Source: Verrucomicrobiales bacterium (GTDB lineage: Bacteria > Verrucomicrobiota > Verrucomicrobiia > Verrucomicrobiales > DEV007). From it: DNA of 64,000 nt. Each line of letters opens with the position of its first letter. Positions within the stretch are counted from its first letter, which is position 1. Shown piece after piece: positions 25,921 to 35,469 of the stretch. Below the pieces are notes generated by a model. It was given only the letters and a program-made list of their open reading frames with translations, searched no databases and was not told where the DNA came from. The DNA is taken from NCBI GenBank assembly GCA_029213265.1, contig JARGNG010000014.1, forward strand, positions 57,442 through 121,441. Reading direction: 5' to 3'. A program made the translations under genes and the position numbers.

Positions 25921-28900
25921 TTACCCTCTCGTTAAAAATTCATCGAGGTTCAAAATCACGCGCACCGTGGCGGCCCAACTGGCGGCTTCCTCTGCAGAGA
26001 CTCCTTCCGGCAGGTTTGCACCGGCGAAGGCGAGCGCATCCTGCCCGTTGTCCCGATAGTAGGAGCGGGCATTCTCAAGAAGGCTCGCGAGCCGTTCGCG
26101 TTCGGGATCCTCCGGTGCCCGGGAAAGGCAAAGATGAAAGGCGCGCTCGAGTCGGGCGGCGTCGCTTTCTTCTTTCACTTCCCGCAGGACCCGGGCCGCG
26201 AGCGCCTGCGCCGACTCCGTGAAGGTCTCGTTGTTCAAGGTGATCAGAGCAGCGAGCGGGGTGTTTGACCGGGTCCGCTTCACGTTGGTGACGTTGGAAT
26301 CAGGACAGTCGAAGGTCATCAGATTCGGATGGGGCGCGGTTCGTTTGAAGAACGTGTATAATCCACGTCGAAACCGGTCTTCGCCGGGGCTGACGACCCA
26401 TTTGAATGCGGAGTTGTAGTTGGCATCCGTGACCCCCGGAGGGATCAAAGGAAACACGCTCGGTCCGCCTGTTTTCTGGGAAAGCAACCCTGCTGCCGAG
26501 AGGGAAATATCACGAACGATCTCCGCCTCAACCCGGAAGCGATTTTGCCGGGCGAGGAAGTGATTTTTCGGGTCGATGTCGACAAGGTCCTGCCGGTGCG
26601 CTGAGGATCGCTGGTAGGCCCCGCTGGAAACGATCTCGCGGATGAGCTTCTTTCGAGACCAGCCGTTTTGAATGAATTCGGAAGCGAGCCAGTCAAGCAA
26701 CTCCGGATGGGTCGGCCGATCTCCGCGAACGCCGAAGTCATTCACCGTTCTCACGATCCCTTCACCAAAAAGGTGTCCCCAGATTCGATTGACGATGACA
26801 CGGGGCGGCAAAGGATTCTCACCGCTTACGAGCCACTTCGCGAAATCGAGTCGGTCTCCGTGTTCTCCACGATGTTCGACGGCGGGAAGGGAGGCAAAGG
26901 TTCCGGGGCTGACCTCGTGAAGCGGTTCTTTGAATTCGCCCCGGCGAAAGACGTGAGTGCGGCGGCGGTCCGTTTCCCGTTCCGTCAGGACCCGGATGTC
27001 CATTTCCGGCTTCCCGGGAAGTTCCGCTTCGAGCCTGGCTACCTTGGCTTTCAGCCCGGAAACGGAAGGATCCCATCGCGAATAGAAACGACTTAACGGG
27101 GCACTGTCCTGTTGGGTGCCGGCCGGTTGATTTTTCGTCAGGATGTTCCGGAGTTCCGGAGGGGCGACCAGTCGGGTCGGGGAAGTCAAAACGCTGAGCC
27201 GGAATTTTCCGATCATGTGCTTTGTGCCGTAGTTCTGGACCAACGCGATGATGTATTTCTGCGCCTTGTCACTCTGGACGGGATGAACGAGGCCAAACAC
27301 AGCATGATTCGCTTTCCCATACTGCGGCCCGATGGCCCAGCCGCTTCCTTCGTTTTTGGGCTTCACATTGTCATCGATCGCGCCGGTCACCTTCCAGGTC
27401 TTTTCCTGCGAATGAGTGGCCTCGGCATCGCCGAAGGGCTGCGGCTTGCCGCCGACCTGAAAGACAAGTTGATTCAAAACGAAGTTCCCGTGCTCCACCC
27501 GACCGGGGCCACCGGAGGGGAGGGAATCGTCGGGGAGCACTTCCAGTTTAAATCCGGTGATCTGCATTCCGGCGGGGATTTCCCCCTCGATCCGATAGGT
27601 TCCGGAATCGGGACTGGTTCCGCCGACGAGAACGGATTGGTCTTCTTTGTTCTGTGTGAGGGTAACTCCTTTCGGCCCCGACATTTTCTGAATCGGGAGA
27701 GGGGCGAAGACCTCCTCTTCCGATGCTGCCGCAAGTTTCTGTTTCGTCTCCGCGACCAGTTCGGGGATCCGGGGCAGTAGGTCGGCTTCCGCTTTGGTCA
27801 GCAATTTTTTCGCTTCCTCCAATTGGGTTTGTTTCCCTGCGAGGGCGGTTTTCCAGCGTTCGACATCCGCCGGAGGTGCGGACAGCTTTTGCGCGGTTTC
27901 ATCGCCGTTGTTGAAATAGGCAAAGAGTTCGTAGTATTCGTCGACCGTGATTTCGTCGTACTTGTGAGTGTGACAGCGGGCGCATCCGACGGTCAGGCCG
28001 AGCCAGACGGTGCCGGTTGTTTCGACTCGATCCATCACTGCGGCAACCCGCCACTGCTCCTTGTCCGTTCCCCCTTCGGTGTTTGTCAGGGTTTGCCGGT
28101 TGAAGGCGGTCGCGAGAAGCTGGTCCTCGCTTCGATCGGGAAGCAGGTCTCCCGCAAACTGTTCGATGGTGAACTGATCGAAGGGCAGGTCTGCATTGAA
28201 CGCATTGATGACCCAATCGCGATAGCGCCACGCGTTCATGCGGTTGTTGTCCTTTTCATAGCCATCGGAGTCGGCGTAGCGGGCATGGTCGAGCCAGTGG
28301 CGTCCCCATCGTTCCCCAAAGTGGCGCGAGGCAAGCAGGTCACTGACAAGTCGATCAAGAGCTTCGTTCCGGTTTTTCTGAAAACGCGGCAGATGATCGG
28401 CCACCTGCTCCGGAGTCGGGGGCAGGCCGATGAGGTCGTAGAAAAGGCGTCGGATCAGGGTGATGTCGTCCGCCGGCGGGGAAGGCTCGATCGTTTTTTC
28501 ACGGAGCTTTTCCGAAATGAAAAAGTCGATCGCTGATTGGCCCTCCGACAGCTTTCCTGAATCGAAGGACGCGAGCTCGCGATAGGCCCAGTGTTTGGGC
28601 CAGTCGGCGCCTTCCGCGATCCACTGCTCCAGTTTTTCTTTCTCTTTTGCGGTGAGCGGCTCCGCCTTGTCCGGTGGCGGCATGACCTCATCCGGATCCT
28701 CCGAGTGAATTCTTGCGAGCAAATGAGAAGCCAGCACATCTCCGGGAACAATGGCTTTCTCGCCGGATTTCAGCTCCTGCGAGGCGAATTCAATCGAGGT
28801 CAGTCGAAGTCCGGCCTTTTTGTCATCGGGTCCGTGGCAAAGAGTGCATTTCTCGGCAAAGATCGGCTGGATCTCATTTACGAAGTCGACCTCTGCGGCA

Positions 28901-28956
28901 ACAGGCAGAATGCCGGCAACAAAGCCAAGGGAGGAGATCACAACGAACCTTTTCAT
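25921..28956 (-). CDS. PSD1-family protein: cytochrome c + DUF1549 + DUF1553
   Basis: 1011 residues with a signal peptide (1-21). An N-terminal cytochrome c-like domain has CTLCH at 37-41 (PSC1 type) and an RIHSEDPDEVMPPP segment supplying a candidate axial Met. DUF1549 follows from about 140, with DYGERWGRHWLD-like HFGERWGRHWLDHARYAD and CARCHTHKYD. A central beta-rich insert (about 430-600, containing TYRIEGEIPAGMQITGFKLEV) resembles a carbohydrate-binding or LamG-like module. DUF1553 closes the protein. It is the long form of the family, compared with 658 and 690 residues for the other two in this window. Operon: LamG-like gene, this gene, DUF1501. Confidence 0.92.
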   Translation of the reverse strand: MKRFVVISSLGFVAGILPVAAEVDFVNEIQPIFAEKCTLCHGPDDKKAGLRLTSIEFASQELKSGEKAIVPGDVLASHLLARIHSEDPDEVMPPPDKAEPLTAKEKEKLEQWIAEGADWPKHWAYRELASFDSGKLSEGQSAIDFFISEKLREKTIEPSPPADDITLIRRLFYDLIGLPPTPEQVADHLPRFQKNRNEALDRLVSDLLASRHFGERWGRHWLDHARYADSDGYEKDNNRMNAWRYRDWVINAFNADLPFDQFTIEQFAGDLLPDRSEDQLLATAFNRQTLTNTEGGTDKEQWRVAAVMDRVETTGTVWLGLTVGCARCHTHKYDEITVDEYYELFAYFNNGDETAQKLSAPPADVERWKTALAGKQTQLEEAKKLLTKAEADLLPRIPELVAETKQKLAAASEEEVFAPLPIQKMSGPKGVTLTQNKEDQSVLVGGTSPDSGTYRIEGEIPAGMQITGFKLEVLPDDSLPSGGPGRVEHGNFVLNQLVFQVGGKPQPFGDAEATHSQEKTWKVTGAIDDNVKPKNEGSGWAIGPQYGKANHAVFGLVHPVQSDKAQKYIIALVQNYGTKHMIGKFRLSVLTSPTRLVAPPELRNILTKNQPAGTQQDSAPLSRFYSRWDPSVSGLKAKVARLEAELPGKPEMDIRVLTERETDRRRTHVFRRGEFKEPLHEVSPGTFASLPAVEHRGEHGDRLDFAKWLVSGENPLPPRVIVNRIWGHLFGEGIVRTVNDFGVRGDRPTHPELLDWLASEFIQNGWSRKKLIREIVSSGAYQRSSAHRQDLVDIDPKNHFLARQNRFRVEAEIVRDISLSAAGLLSQKTGGPSVFPLIPPGVTDANYNSAFKWVVSPGEDRFRRGLYTFFKRTAPHPNLMTFDCPDSNVTNVKRTRSNTPLAALITLNNETFTESAQALAARVLREVKEESDAARLERAFHLCLSRAPEDPERERLASLLENARSYYRDNGQDALAFAGANLPEGVSAEEAASWAATVRVILNLDEFLTRG

Positions 28957-29020
28957 GGTTAGTAAGCGTGATGAAATTTTCGAGTCAGGTCAAGAGACGC
29001 AAGAAGGTGAAGATCGGCGG

Positions 29021-29728
29021 CTACTCCTTGCTCCAGATCTTGACGTCGTCGACGTAGACATTGCGAGGCACCGCGAGACGGAGAAGGCGCTTGGTGGGAT
29101 GCGCAATCCCTTCCGACTGGAAGCGGCCCACTTCCCCGCCATCGATGGTGACGGTCAAAGTGTCTCCGGAAATTTGCACGAGAAGATCGTGCCACTCCCC
29201 AAGTTCGAGGACATTCGGAAATGTTTTTTGCTTCCCCTTCAGTAGCTTCTTTTGCTCCGCCGTAAGCTGGTTCGCCTGCCGGGCCTCCCGCATTTTCAGA
29301 TCCATGTTCCCGGTTTTGAGATCGTGAATCCCGACCTGCTTCGGACTGATTTTTGCAACGAAGAGATGGCCCGCGTGCACTTCCTTGAACTGCAGATCAG
29401 CAAAGTTGAGTCCGATGCTGTCTTTGGGGTCATCCAGTTTGAATCGGAGGCTGACCGCTCCGTCGGTAAACTCAGCCGGATGAGTGACGGAAACGGCGTG
29501 ATCCGCTTCTTCGTGAAGGTAGATGTACATGGCACCGTCCCGCAAATCGACCTGCTTGTTTCCTTTTGCCCGGGTGCGGCTGTTGCTTCCCCATCCTTTG
29601 CCGATTTCGTCCTTTTCCTCCTGGGATTCCTGTCTCTCGAAGTCGTCGGAAAAAATCAAGGTTCCGTGTTCGTCCGCGGAAAGGGAGAGGCTTGCGAGAA
29701 GAAGGAAAAAGGGCAGGAATCGTTTCAT
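29021..29728 (-). CDS. Secreted LamG/DUF1080-like beta-sandwich protein
   Basis: 235 residues from the ATG at 29728, where a signal peptide MKRFLPFFLLLASLSLS begins. The mature part opens with LIFSDDFERQE and contains DGAMYIYLHEE, VSLRFKLDDP, and a C-terminal ELGEWHDLLVQISGDTLTVTIDG, the common pattern of concanavalin-like 3-keto-disaccharide hydrolase (DUF1080) and LamG domains. It is shorter than catalytic DUF1080 proteins' multi-domain forms and may only bind glycans. It is first in the operon with PSD1 and DUF1501 (64 bases to PSD1). Confidence 0.8.
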   Translation of the reverse strand: MKRFLPFFLLLASLSLSADEHGTLIFSDDFERQESQEEKDEIGKGWGSNSRTRAKGNKQVDLRDGAMYIYLHEEADHAVSVTHPAEFTDGAVSLRFKLDDPKDSIGLNFADLQFKEVHAGHLFVAKISPKQVGIHDLKTGNMDLKMREARQANQLTAEQKKLLKGKQKTFPNVLELGEWHDLLVQISGDTLTVTIDGGEVGRFQSEGIAHPTKRLLRLAVPRNVYVDDVKIWSKE

Positions 29729-29856
29729 AGAAGCTTCCGGGATTGTCGCCTTCACCCAAACCGTTTACAGTCGATTTTTAACCGATTCGCGCGCCGGATG
29801 TCACAACAGTCACGGCGAGGTCAAAGAATAGGGAGACTCTTGTCTTTCGAACTATT

Positions 29857-31920
29857 ATGAAGCCCCCCCCATTTCTCCTCGCTTTCGCGGCGGTTCTTTC
29901 TTTCCCCTTCGCGGCAAGTGGTGCGAATTTTACTCTTTCGAGCCTCGACGACGACGGTAGCGGATCGTTGCGGAAAATTTTGCAGAGCGCCGGTAGCGTC
30001 GGAGTCGATTTGATTCGCTGCGATCCATCCATCAACGGGGGCGTCCTGACGTTGACCACGGGAGAGTTGGCGGAGGCCGTGGCGGCAGGACGCACGATCG
30101 AGCTGGACGCTTCAAACCTGCGCAACGGGCTCACGATCACGGCCGACGACAACAGCCGGCTTTTCCGGTTCACAGGTTCCGGACGGGTCATTCTTCGAAA
30201 CATCACACTCACTGCCGGGAAACCGGGAAGCGGCGACCCATCGGCCCCGGACGGGGGAGCGATCCATACTTCAGTTGATCTGGAACTCTACGATTGCATC
30301 ATTACTCAGAATTCCTGCGCAACTTCCTCAGCGGGAGCGGATGGCGGAAGAGGAGGTGCGATCTTTTCCACGGCCGATATCACCCTGGAGAACACCGTTT
30401 TCTCCGGCAACCAGGCTGCCTCCGGTGGCGACGGAACAGGAGCGGCGGGAGGAAATGGCGGCGATGGCGGGGCGATTTACACGACGGGGAGCATTCTCGC
30501 GATCGACACCGATTTTCGCCTCAACCGGGCCGGCGACGGGGGAAGCGCGGATGCTGCCAACAACGGCGGTGATGGCGGCTCGGGAGGTGCTGTTGTCGCT
30601 TCGGGGATGGTCACTTTGGAAGGATGTGAGTTCTCCAGCAATCGCGCTGGATCAGGCGGTTCGCCGGCGGATATGGGCTCCGGCGGGAATGGAGGATTGG
30701 GGGGAGCGATTCGACTCGAATCGGGTGCGGATTTGTCGGTCATCCAGACCTCCTTTGCCCTGAATAAAGCAGGAGACGGTGGCGACGGCGGAATCAATTC
30801 GGGTGATGGAGGAGATGCAGGGGATGGCGGCGCCATTTTCCAGACTGGAACCGCCGGAACGATTGAACGATCCGCTTTTGTAAACAACGAGACCGGGGAC
30901 GGCGGCGCGATGGGGCCGGCCGGGACGAACGGACTCGGAGCGGACGGGGGGGCAATTTTTGTCGCGGCCCTATCCAGTGACGACACTCTTGATATTGTGA
31001 ACACTCTGGTTGCTTCGAACGGAGCATCGGACAACGGAGGGGGGATTTATCAGTCCAGCACGAGTGGGCCGTCCATTACGATTGTATCTCTCGTTCATGT
31101 TACGGTGACCGAGAATGTGTCCGTCGGACCGGGCGGGGGATTGGATGGCGATTCCGGAAGGCTGGACTTCGAAAGCACGATCGTGGCACGAAATTTCGTT
31201 GGTTTCCCCCCGGGGATACCTCTCGATCCTAACAATACCCATTCCAACACGGGAAATTCGGGGGCGACGATTTCACCGGTGAATCAGAACCACATTTCCG
31301 ACAATCCCGGACTCGGGTCCGCGGGGATTTTTGGGGGCGACATCATTGCGATGCTTCCCCAGGCAGGCTCCCCGGTCCTCAATGCTGCGGGTGTTTCTCT
31401 CAACACGCCAGCAACGGATCAGCGTGGGTTTACACGGAACTTCGGAGCGGCTCCCGATATTGGTGCGGCGGAAATCAGCTTTCAGGCAGACAATCGGATC
31501 GGGCTCAAATCGAACTCATCCACCCATCGTCTCGATGATTTCTACACAAGCACCGGAAAGAGACAGGAGATCACCGTCCGGACGAAAGGGCGAAAGAAAG
31601 GCAATTCCTACCTCTCGATGGAAAATGACGGGGACCGGGATGTTCTTCAGCTTCGGAGTACCAATCCGGGAGGGAAATTGAATTTCCGGGTTTTCCGCGT
31701 CACCGGTGGTCGGAAGAATCTCACCTCCGCTGTCAAATCGAGGGGATACAGCTCCGATCCTCAGGACCGGGGTCGAATCGTAAAGATCGAAACCCAGGTC
31801 GGCAGCAAATCGAAGAAGCGAAGCATACGCAAAAAAATCGCCTATACGGTCAACTCAGCCGCCACCCCTTCGGCGATTGATGTGAGTATTTTGAAGGTGG
31901 TGACGAAAAAGCAGAAATAG
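29857..31920 (+). CDS. Secreted Gly/Asp-rich parallel beta-helix protein
   Basis: 687 residues with a signal peptide (1-23). An opening FTLSSLDDDGSGSLRKIL motif resembles the CSLREA-type start of polymorphic outer-membrane/adhesin-like proteins. Residues about 130-430 are repeated rungs with GGAI(F/Y/H) and SNRA/LNKAG turns separated by long GGDGG-rich loops; GGAI recurs seven times or more. This is the pattern of a right-handed parallel beta-helix with calcium-binding-looking Gly/Asp loops. The usual NFGAAPDIGAAE end of the helix is near residue 535. The final 150 residues are unusually basic (GRKKGNS, SKSKKRSIRKK), possibly a cell-surface or polyanion-binding tail. Probably cell-surface or secreted. 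Confidence 0.85.
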   Translation: MKPPPFLLAFAAVLSFPFAASGANFTLSSLDDDGSGSLRKILQSAGSVGVDLIRCDPSINGGVLTLTTGELAEAVAAGRTIELDASNLRNGLTITADDNSRLFRFTGSGRVILRNITLTAGKPGSGDPSAPDGGAIHTSVDLELYDCIITQNSCATSSAGADGGRGGAIFSTADITLENTVFSGNQAASGGDGTGAAGGNGGDGGAIYTTGSILAIDTDFRLNRAGDGGSADAANNGGDGGSGGAVVASGMVTLEGCEFSSNRAGSGGSPADMGSGGNGGLGGAIRLESGADLSVIQTSFALNKAGDGGDGGINSGDGGDAGDGGAIFQTGTAGTIERSAFVNNETGDGGAMGPAGTNGLGADGGAIFVAALSSDDTLDIVNTLVASNGASDNGGGIYQSSTSGPSITIVSLVHVTVTENVSVGPGGGLDGDSGRLDFESTIVARNFVGFPPGIPLDPNNTHSNTGNSGATISPVNQNHISDNPGLGSAGIFGGDIIAMLPQAGSPVLNAAGVSLNTPATDQRGFTRNFGAAPDIGAAEISFQADNRIGLKSNSSTHRLDDFYTSTGKRQEITVRTKGRKKGNSYLSMENDGDRDVLQLRSTNPGGKLNFRVFRVTGGRKNLTSAVKSRGYSSDPQDRGRIVKIETQVGSKSKKRSIRKKIAYTVNSAATPSAIDVSILKVVTKKQK

Positions 31921-31924
31921 GCCC

Positions 31925-31996
31925 GGTCGGAAGCTGCTCCGTCCGACCCGCCTGCCCGGGAAAAAGGCTGCGCAGCATTTCACCTCCGCAGCCTTT
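31925..31996. terminator. Double hairpin between convergent genes
   Basis: GGTCGGA (31925-31931) pairs with TCCGACC (31942-31948). A second, stronger perfect 10-bp stem AAAGGCTGCG (31963-31972)/CGCAGCCTTT (31987-31996) follows, with A-tract on one side and T on the other, so it can act in both directions for the stops at 31920 and 32017. Confidence 0.65.
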
Positions 31997-32016
31997 CCCT
32001 GGCGGTTGAGGGGAAC

Positions 32017-33819
32017 CTACTGGCGTGAATTCCGATTCCGGTTGCTCTTTTTCCGGTTCTTGCTCTGCTTCTTTTTTCGAACCACAGGGTGTGGAGCCGG
32101 ACTTTCAAAATCCTGAAATACCGATGCTCCGGGAAGGAACACATTGTCAGGAAGCTCATCGCCGATCTCCGTATTTCGACGGATGATTTTGGCGAGGCTC
32201 TGCTGTTCGATCATTTCGATGAGGGGACGGGGGAGATAGTTGCGATAGTAGAAGCGATCTCCGTCGCGAAGGCGGCGAAATTGATCTCCGAGAACGATGG
32301 AAAGCGTCTCTCCTACCATGGCTCCTTCGAGATGCGTCTCCGCCAGCATGCCAACCCAGCAATCGATCCCATCGACTGAGCCGTAGACCGAAGCCAGGTT
32401 GGCAACCACATCCGCGTCCTCACTGATTTCTTGAAAGCTCGCGACGGCGGGAAGTCCGAAGTCTACTCTCATCTGATTGTAGTCCGGAAGACCATGATCT
32501 CTTCCGCGCTGAATATTGAGAGAGGCGAGGTCGAATCCGCCTGCTCCGGGAGGGCCGAAGAGAAAGTTGCGAACCTCATCAATCAGTTGTGCATCGATGC
32601 TTTGGCAGTTCTGAGCAGCGAGCCCGCGCAGGATCGGAGCGATTCCGAAGTCGAGGATCTCGCCGGGATTGAAAAACGCATCGGCGAGGGAAACGTGTCC
32701 CCCGGATATTTCATCTCCATTGGCATCAACCCGAAGCAGGGTAGGGGAAAGCATGGTGTGCCCGACGCGATAGGCGGCTGCAGCGAATTCATTCCCGATC
32801 GCGGGATTCACCTGGGGTTTGTATCCCGAATAGGCGGGGAGGCCTTTCCTGCCAAGCAGAAGCGGAAGGAATTCCCGGTAGGTGATCGACTGCATCTCGG
32901 AGGACACAATGATTCGCGCCATCTGGTAGAGTTCTTCGTCGCTCAGTGTGGGATCTGCCGTAGCAAGGGTTCCGGCCCAGTGGTTATGCTCCCGCACAAA
33001 CAGGGTATGCATCGCGACCAGTCCCAGTTGCTCATTTGCACGGACGTCGCCGGCGAGGAAGAAGGCAGAACTGGTTGAGCCGGCATTGGGAAGTTCCTCC
33101 TCATTGAAGGGAAGAAGATCGCCATCGCTAGTTTTCAGCATTCCGGTTCCGTCCAGGGTTCGAAGGGCAAAGGAGCGTTCATCATCCGAGCCGTAGACAT
33201 TCGAAGCGTCGATGTAGGAGGTAATCGCATTGACCTGTTCACGAACGCCGTCGACGACCTCGTAGAGAGATCGATTCAACGCGATGGTCTGCGTTCCGGT
33301 GTGGAAAGGATCAAACCAGGAATCGCCCGTGGGAACTTGAATATCGAAGGCCTCCTCCGGGCTGATCGTCGGTGTTTCGACAATGTCATGATCGAGGAAC
33401 TGGCCCCACTGCCACAGATAGTCGGTTGCACCGTAGTCATTTTCCACTGCTGCGCCCTGTGCGAAAATTGCATTGCTCACCTCCCGTGCACTGGGACGGC
33501 CTTCTCCGGCAGGGCTGTCGAGGCCATCGGTGTAAGCGATCGAAGCGAGGCGAAGAACGGTGGTCTCTGCTGAACCCCAGGTCGGATTGGTGAGATTGTT
33601 CCCCGCGCCATCGATCGTTCTGGTTTCCAGCGGAAACTCCATCATGACTTCGTTTTCCTCCGGCACAGGAGCAGGCGTGCGGGATGCCGGGTGTTCCCGT
33701 CTCTCCATCGGCCGCGGAATTCCGGCGGGGCGTCGGTCGCTACCCTGACTCTGGGCGATGTTTGAGATACCCGGGCAAATGCCGAGGGCAAGGACAAGCA
33801 ATTGGGTTTTAATTTTCAT
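32017..33819 (-). CDS. Secreted animal-type haem peroxidase with basic C-terminal tail
   Basis: 600 residues from the ATG at 33819, which has AGAGAG upstream and a signal peptide (1-24). This is the peroxidase-cyclooxygenase superfamily: distal-side GQFLDHD (139-145, His144), LFVREHNH, the proximal-His segment RVGHTML and [14 protein letters not shown] are all in the expected order. These enzymes use H2O2 to oxidise halides or phenolics outside the cytoplasm. The last 20 residues are almost all Lys, Arg, Asn, Ser and Gln ([12 protein letters not shown]), reminiscent of the basic tail on the convergent beta-helix protein. Its start lies opposite the sigma54-driven operon, across 203 bases. Confidence 0.92.
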   Translation of the reverse strand: MKIKTQLLVLALGICPGISNIAQSQGSDRRPAGIPRPMERREHPASRTPAPVPEENEVMMEFPLETRTIDGAGNNLTNPTWGSAETTVLRLASIAYTDGLDSPAGEGRPSAREVSNAIFAQGAAVENDYGATDYLWQWGQFLDHDIVETPTISPEEAFDIQVPTGDSWFDPFHTGTQTIALNRSLYEVVDGVREQVNAITSYIDASNVYGSDDERSFALRTLDGTGMLKTSDGDLLPFNEEELPNAGSTSSAFFLAGDVRANEQLGLVAMHTLFVREHNHWAGTLATADPTLSDEELYQMARIIVSSEMQSITYREFLPLLLGRKGLPAYSGYKPQVNPAIGNEFAAAAYRVGHTMLSPTLLRVDANGDEISGGHVSLADAFFNPGEILDFGIAPILRGLAAQNCQSIDAQLIDEVRNFLFGPPGAGGFDLASLNIQRGRDHGLPDYNQMRVDFGLPAVASFQEISEDADVVANLASVYGSVDGIDCWVGMLAETHLEGAMVGETLSIVLGDQFRRLRDGDRFYYRNYLPRPLIEMIEQQSLAKIIRRNTEIGDELPDNVFLPGASVFQDFESPAPHPVVRKKKQSKNRKKSNRNRNSRQ

Positions 33820-33859
33820 CTCTCTATTGGGGTTTGGGTTGCTCTTTCGTTTGTCTTTT

Positions 33860-33890
33860 TCGCTCGCGGAATGAGAGCGACTTTTTCTTT
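33860..33890 (+). terminator. Hairpin with T-tract in the divergent spacer
   Basis: TCGCTC (33860-33865) pairs with GAGCGA (33875-33880) across a 9-base loop, followed by CTTTTTCTTTTC. Read on the plus strand it resembles a terminator that would insulate the sigma54 promoter from upstream transcripts. It also falls in the leader of the peroxidase gene. Confidence 0.35.
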
Positions 33891-33937
33891 TCATCCCCAG
33901 TTTCCCCCCTTCGAATGAAGAAAGTGCCTTCGATGGC

Positions 33938-33953
33938 ATTACAATTCTGTAAT
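33938..33953. promoter_or_regulatory. Palindrome ATTACA-N4-TGTAAT
   Basis: Perfect 6-bp arms with a 4-base spacer, centred about 35 bases upstream of the sigma54 -24 element and 126 bases upstream of the peroxidase start. A dimeric regulator site is a reasonable inference. Confidence 0.4.
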
Positions 33954-33957
33954 CGGG

Positions 33958-33976
33958 CGAAGGAATCCTTCCTTCG
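33958..33976. promoter_or_regulatory. Inverted repeat CGAAGGAA-TCC-TTCCTTCG
   Basis: Perfect 8-bp arms with a 3-base centre, ending 3 bases before the -24 box. The closeness to the promoter suggests a repressor or accessory-factor site rather than a distal enhancer. Confidence 0.45.
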
Positions 33977-33979
33977 GGA

Positions 33980-33996
33980 CTGGCACGACCCTTGCT
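33980..33996 (+). promoter_or_regulatory. Sigma54 (RpoN) promoter
   Basis: CTGGCACG-ACCC-TTGCT matches the -24/-12 consensus YTGGCACG-N4-TTGCW at every specified position with correct spacing. The predicted start is about 34006, 17 bases before the ATP-grasp ATG at 34023. A GGGCTC-GAACA-GAGCCC hairpin (34002-34018) covers the start region. Confidence 0.75.
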
Positions 33997-34001
33997 ATAT
34001 A

Positions 34002-34018
34002 GGGCTCGAACAGAGCCC
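34002..34018 (+). repeat. Leader hairpin GGGCTC-GAACA-GAGCCC
   Basis: Perfect 6-bp stem with a 5-base loop, 4 bases before the ATG at 34023 and overlapping the predicted transcription start. It would lie where a ribosome site is expected, and no Shine-Dalgarno sequence is visible. Confidence 0.4.
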
Positions 34019-34022
34019 CCCC

Positions 34023-35459
34023 ATGTTCGACAATTATCAGAAAGAAAACTTCTTTGACGAGATGTTCGCCAATTCCACCGGGCGACCCTTTCCTCACTAT
34101 GAACAGTTGAAAGATCGATTCGCCGGACTCGGGATCGACGAACTGGAGGAAAAGCAGCATCGCGTCGACAACGGCTTTCTTCAGCAGGGCGTTACCTTCA
34201 CGGTCTATGGCGACGACGAAGGAACCGAGCGGATTTTCCCTTTCGACCTGATTCCACGCATCATTCCCGATTCAGAATGGAAGCTTCTGGAGCAGGGATT
34301 GACGCAGCGAATCATCGCCCTCAACCTCTTCCTGAACGACATCTATCACGGGGAGAAAATCATCAAGGATGGAATCATTCCCGAAGACGTCGTGAAAACT
34401 GCCGCCCACTATCGGCCGGAGATGATCGGGGTGGATGTGCCGGGTGATATTTACATTCACATCTGTGGCAGTGATTTGATCCGCGACGGAGATGGCAACT
34501 ACCTCGTTCTGGAAGACAACGGGCGATGCCCTTCGGGAGTTTCCTACCTTCTCGAAAACCGGGAGGCGATGAAACGCGCTTTTCCCCGCCTCTATCGCCA
34601 GTGCGGTGTTCGGGCGGTGGACCGTTATCCCGACCTGCTCCTCGAAACACTCCGGCACCTCTCGCCCCGACCGGGACAGACACCGGTTTGTGCCCTGCTC
34701 ACTCCGGGGGTCTACAACAGCGCCTACTTTGAACACACCTTTCTCGCTCACAAAATGGGAATTGAGATCGTGGAGGGACGCGATCTCATCACGTCAGACG
34801 GCTACGTCTACATGCGCACGACGAAAGGCCTCGTTCAGGTCGATGTGATTTATCGGAGACTCGACGACGATTTTCTGGATCCCACTGTTTTCCGGAAAGA
34901 CTCCATGCTGGGGGTGCCCGGACTGATGGATGCCTATCTGCGCGGAAACGTGGCTCTCGCCAATGCCGTTGGAACCGGGGTCGCTGATGACAAGGTGACC
35001 TATGCCTACGTTCCTGACATGATTCGTTACTACCTCGACCAGGAGCCGATTCTGGGGAATGTTCCGACGTATCTTGCGTGGAGAGAGGAAGACATGAAGT
35101 TTATGCTGGAGAACCTTCCGACCCTTGTCGTTAAAGCCGCCAACGAATCCGGCGGCTATGGAATGCTGATGGGGCCCGCCTCGACCAAGGAGGAACAGGA
35201 TGAGTTTGCGGACAAAATCCGGGAAAACCCGAGAAATTACATTGCCCAGCCGGTGGTTTCCCTTTCCCGCCACCCCACCATTTGCAACGAGCACATCATT
35301 GAAGGCCGTCACATTGACCTTCGCCCGTTTATCCTGTATGGGCAGGATATCAACATCATTCCCGGTGGACTCACCCGGGTCGCTCTCAACAAAGGTTCCC
35401 TCATCGTGAACTCCTCCCAGGGAGGCGGAAGCAAAGACACCTGGGTTCTCAACCACTGA
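34023..35459 (+). CDS. Circularly permuted ATP-grasp protein (DUF404/DUF407 type)
   Basis: 478 residues from the ATG at 34023; 63 earlier in-frame residues lie upstream of or across the sigma54 promoter and are excluded. Family landmarks are [22 protein letters not shown] near residue 70, the [17 protein letters not shown] and [18 protein letters not shown] segments near 150-180, and [29 protein letters not shown] and [11 protein letters not shown] toward the C-terminus. These carry the ATP-grasp metal- and ATP-binding residues in permuted order. Such proteins are predicted carboxylate-amine ligases, perhaps of peptides. It begins an operon with the alpha-E and transglutaminase-like genes (10- and 6-base gaps), the classic trio for this family. 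Confidence 0.93.
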   Translation: MFDNYQKENFFDEMFANSTGRPFPHYEQLKDRFAGLGIDELEEKQHRVDNGFLQQGVTFTVYGDDEGTERIFPFDLIPRIIPDSEWKLLEQGLTQRIIALNLFLNDIYHGEKIIKDGIIPEDVVKTAAHYRPEMIGVDVPGDIYIHICGSDLIRDGDGNYLVLEDNGRCPSGVSYLLENREAMKRAFPRLYRQCGVRAVDRYPDLLLETLRHLSPRPGQTPVCALLTPGVYNSAYFEHTFLAHKMGIEIVEGRDLITSDGYVYMRTTKGLVQVDVIYRRLDDDFLDPTVFRKDSMLGVPGLMDAYLRGNVALANAVGTGVADDKVTYAYVPDMIRYYLDQEPILGNVPTYLAWREEDMKFMLENLPTLVVKAANESGGYGMLMGPASTKEEQDEFADKIRENPRNYIAQPVVSLSRHPTICNEHIIEGRHIDLRPFILYGQDINIIPGGLTRVALNKGSLIVNSSQGGGSKDTWVLNH

Positions 35460-35469
35460 TTCACACGAT

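Noticed and set aside
30240-30960. Repetitive GGCGG/GGAGATGG tracts that could suggest a CRISPR or satellite
   Set aside because: They are codons for Gly/Asp loops of the beta-helix protein; spacing and sequence vary and there are no conserved repeats with spacers.
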